Shown here: positions 5,958 through 6,621 of the stretch, piece after piece
Numbering within the stretch: the stretch's first letter is position 1
Layout of the letters: each line of letters begins with the position of its first letter
Assembly: GCA_021791995.1 (NCBI GenBank)
Contig: JAJYVN010000165.1
Span: 1-6,621, forward strand
Length of the DNA stretch: 6,621 nt
Direction: 5' to 3'
Origin: Bacillota bacterium
GTDB lineage: Bacteria; Bacillota; Sulfobacillia; RBS10-35; JAJYVN01
Notes under the pieces: generated by a model
The model's input: the letters and a program-made list of their open reading frames with translations, nothing else
Database searches by the model: none
What the model was told of the DNA's origin: nothing
Made by a program: the position numbers and the translations under genes

Positions 5958-5972
5958 CCTCGTGACGAATCT
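5945..5972 (+). promoter_or_regulatory. Possible sigma-H-type promoter for spoIIAA-spoIIAB
   Basis: GGGAAGC (5945-5951) resembles a weak sigma-H -35 box, and GACGAATCT (5964-5972), with the GAAT core, lies 12 bases further on. In B. subtilis a sigma-H promoter between dacF and spoIIAA starts this operon. The -35 match is partial and it overlaps the dacF stop, so the call rests mostly on position. A second GAAT at 6005-6008 lacks a suitably spaced -35 box. Confidence 0.3.
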
Positions 5973-6004
5973 CGGCAGAAGGGGTGCAGGCGTAGCCACC
6001 GAAC

Positions 6005-6034
6005 GAATGGGGCGGTGATTTTACCACCCCATTC
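6005..6034 (+). repeat. Strong hairpin between dacF and spoIIAA
   Basis: GAATGGGG (6005-6012) pairs with CCCCATTC (6027-6034). After one C-A mismatch, GGT (6014-6016) pairs with ACC (6023-6025) around a GATTTT loop. There is no T-run after it, so it is not a textbook terminator. It ends 11 bases before the spoIIAA Shine-Dalgarno (6046-6052). It could weaken read-through from dacF, protect the 5' end of the spoIIAA message, or affect its translation. Confidence 0.6.
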
Positions 6035-6058
6035 CCTGTCCATACGAGGTGGAACGGT

Positions 6059-6409
6059 TTGCAACTGGAACGGGAACTGACCAAGGATGCCCTGGTGGTC
6101 CGAGCAAGCGGGGAACTCGACATGCGCACGAGCCGGCAGTTTCGCGAGACCGTCGACGGATGGCTCGAGAGCACGGACCGACCGAGACTCGTGCTGAACC
6201 TGGCGCGGCTCGAGTTTCTCGACTCCACGGGCTTGGGCGCCATCCTGGGCCGCCGACGCCGGGCCAAGGAATTGGGACGCGAGATGGCTTTGATCCCTCC
6301 GACGGGCGTGGCGCGTGCCTTGGTCGACGCGGGAGCGTTGGCACAGATCATGAGTGTCTACCGCTCGGAGCGGCTCGCCCTCGCGGGGGAGGACGAACGG
6401 CATGGGTGA
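6059..6409 (+). CDS. spoIIAA: Anti-sigma F factor antagonist SpoIIAA
   Basis: SpoIIAA releases sigma-F in the forespore. Its unphosphorylated form binds SpoIIAB and frees the sigma factor, SpoIIAB-dependent phosphorylation inactivates it, and SpoIIE reactivates it. The 116 residues form one STAS domain: VVRASGELDMRTSRQFRETV, then PRLVLNLARLEFLDSTGLGAILGRRRRAKELG. The phosphorylated serine is S56 in LDSTGLG, matching Ser58 of the B. subtilis protein, where the motif is DSSGLG. The start is TTG 6059, chosen for GAGGTGG (6046-6052) six bases upstream and for the fit to the family N-terminus; no ATG serves. The last 8 bases overlap spoIIAB, implying coupled translation that would help keep the two partners in proportion. 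The slightly longer acidic tail (LAGEDERHG) is unremarkable. Confidence 0.93.
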   Translation: MQLERELTKDALVVRASGELDMRTSRQFRETVDGWLESTDRPRLVLNLARLEFLDSTGLGAILGRRRRAKELGREMALIPPTGVARALVDAGALAQIMSVYRSERLALAGEDERHG

Positions 6410-6621
6410 ACGTTCCTGTCTTGGGGAAGCGGACAACTATATGTTGCTCGAGGTTCCTTCGTTGGCAGCGACCCCACCCCTGTGCCGGGTTGCCGTTGCC
6501 GTGTTTGCGACCGCATTACCCTTCACACTGGCCGAGATCGAAGAGCTGAAGGTCGCCATCTCGGAGGCGGTCTCCAATTCGGTCCAGCATGCCTATCCGG
6601 GAACCTGTGGCCGCATCACCC
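6402..6621 (+). CDS. spoIIAB: Anti-sigma F factor / serine kinase SpoIIAB, N-terminal part (runs off the right edge)
   Basis: SpoIIAB is a GHKL-type ATP-binding protein that holds sigma-F inactive and phosphorylates SpoIIAA. The 73 codons present include the N-box helix LAEIEELKVAISEAVSNSVQHAY, with the conserved E55 and Mg-ATP-binding N59 (E46 and N50 in B. subtilis). The G1 and G2 boxes lie beyond the window. ATG 6402 is preferred because GGGGGAGGA (6385-6393) lies eight bases upstream and because it overlaps the end of spoIIAA in the usual way. ATG 6441 would begin closer to the B. subtilis N-terminus and is the alternative; the 13 extra residues (MGERSCLGEADNY) have no counterpart that I can recall. 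sigF is expected next. Confidence 0.92.
   Translation, partial: MGERSCLGEADNYMLLEVPSLAATPPLCRVAVAVFATALPFTLAEIEELKVAISEAVSNSVQHAYPGTCGRIT

Overview
The window looks like a piece of the chromosome of a GC-rich endospore-forming Firmicute. The evidence is the right-hand block: the 3' part of a DacF-type D-Ala-D-Ala carboxypeptidase, then spoIIAA, then the start of spoIIAB. In Bacillus subtilis the order is dacF-spoIIAA-spoIIAB-sigF, so sigF is expected just beyond the right edge. High GC and frequent GTG/TTG starts suggest a Symbiobacterium- or Thermaerobacter-like lineage, but the genus cannot be fixed from this sequence.

Layout, left to right. (1) 1-786, minus strand: a PAS-GGDEF signalling protein running off the left edge, preceded by a small unrecognised gene. 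(2) 1092-2703: a complete IS630-family element. It has 25-bp imperfect terminal inverted repeats (20/25 identical), flanking TA dinucleotides, an apparently intact DDE transposase read from a GTG start, and a 95-codon passenger gene four bases after the transposase stop. (3) 2706-3055: no convincing gene. (4) 3056-3325, plus strand: an unrecognised 89-residue gene with a strong ribosome binding site. It overlaps tail-to-tail with (5) 3291-4937, minus strand: a full-length large serine recombinase with resolvase, recombinase, zinc-ribbon and coiled-coil parts. (6) 4977-6621, plus strand: the dacF fragment, a roughly 100-bp gap with a strong hairpin, spoIIAA with a TTG start, and spoIIAB overlapping it by 8 bases.

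The main observation is at the recombinase/dacF boundary. Recognisable DacF sequence begins at the GK of the SxxK active-site motif. The signal peptide, the N-terminal part of the catalytic domain and the nucleophilic serine are missing, and in their place, within about 50 bp, sits the divergently oriented serine recombinase. This is the arrangement expected when a serine-integrase element has inserted into dacF, with this boundary as one hybrid attachment site. It is comparable to the skin element in sigK, which is excised during sporulation. The other half of dacF is not in this window, so the element would have to extend leftward past position 1 and would then include the 89-residue gene, the IS630 copy and probably the PAS-GGDEF gene. 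Regulated excision is inference. A dead dacF remnant after insertion and rearrangement is the main alternative.

SpoIIAA and SpoIIAB would together control sigma-F as anti-anti-sigma factor and anti-sigma kinase. Their reading frames are undamaged and can be served by a promoter in the dacF-spoIIAA gap, so early sporulation control need not be lost through the insertion.
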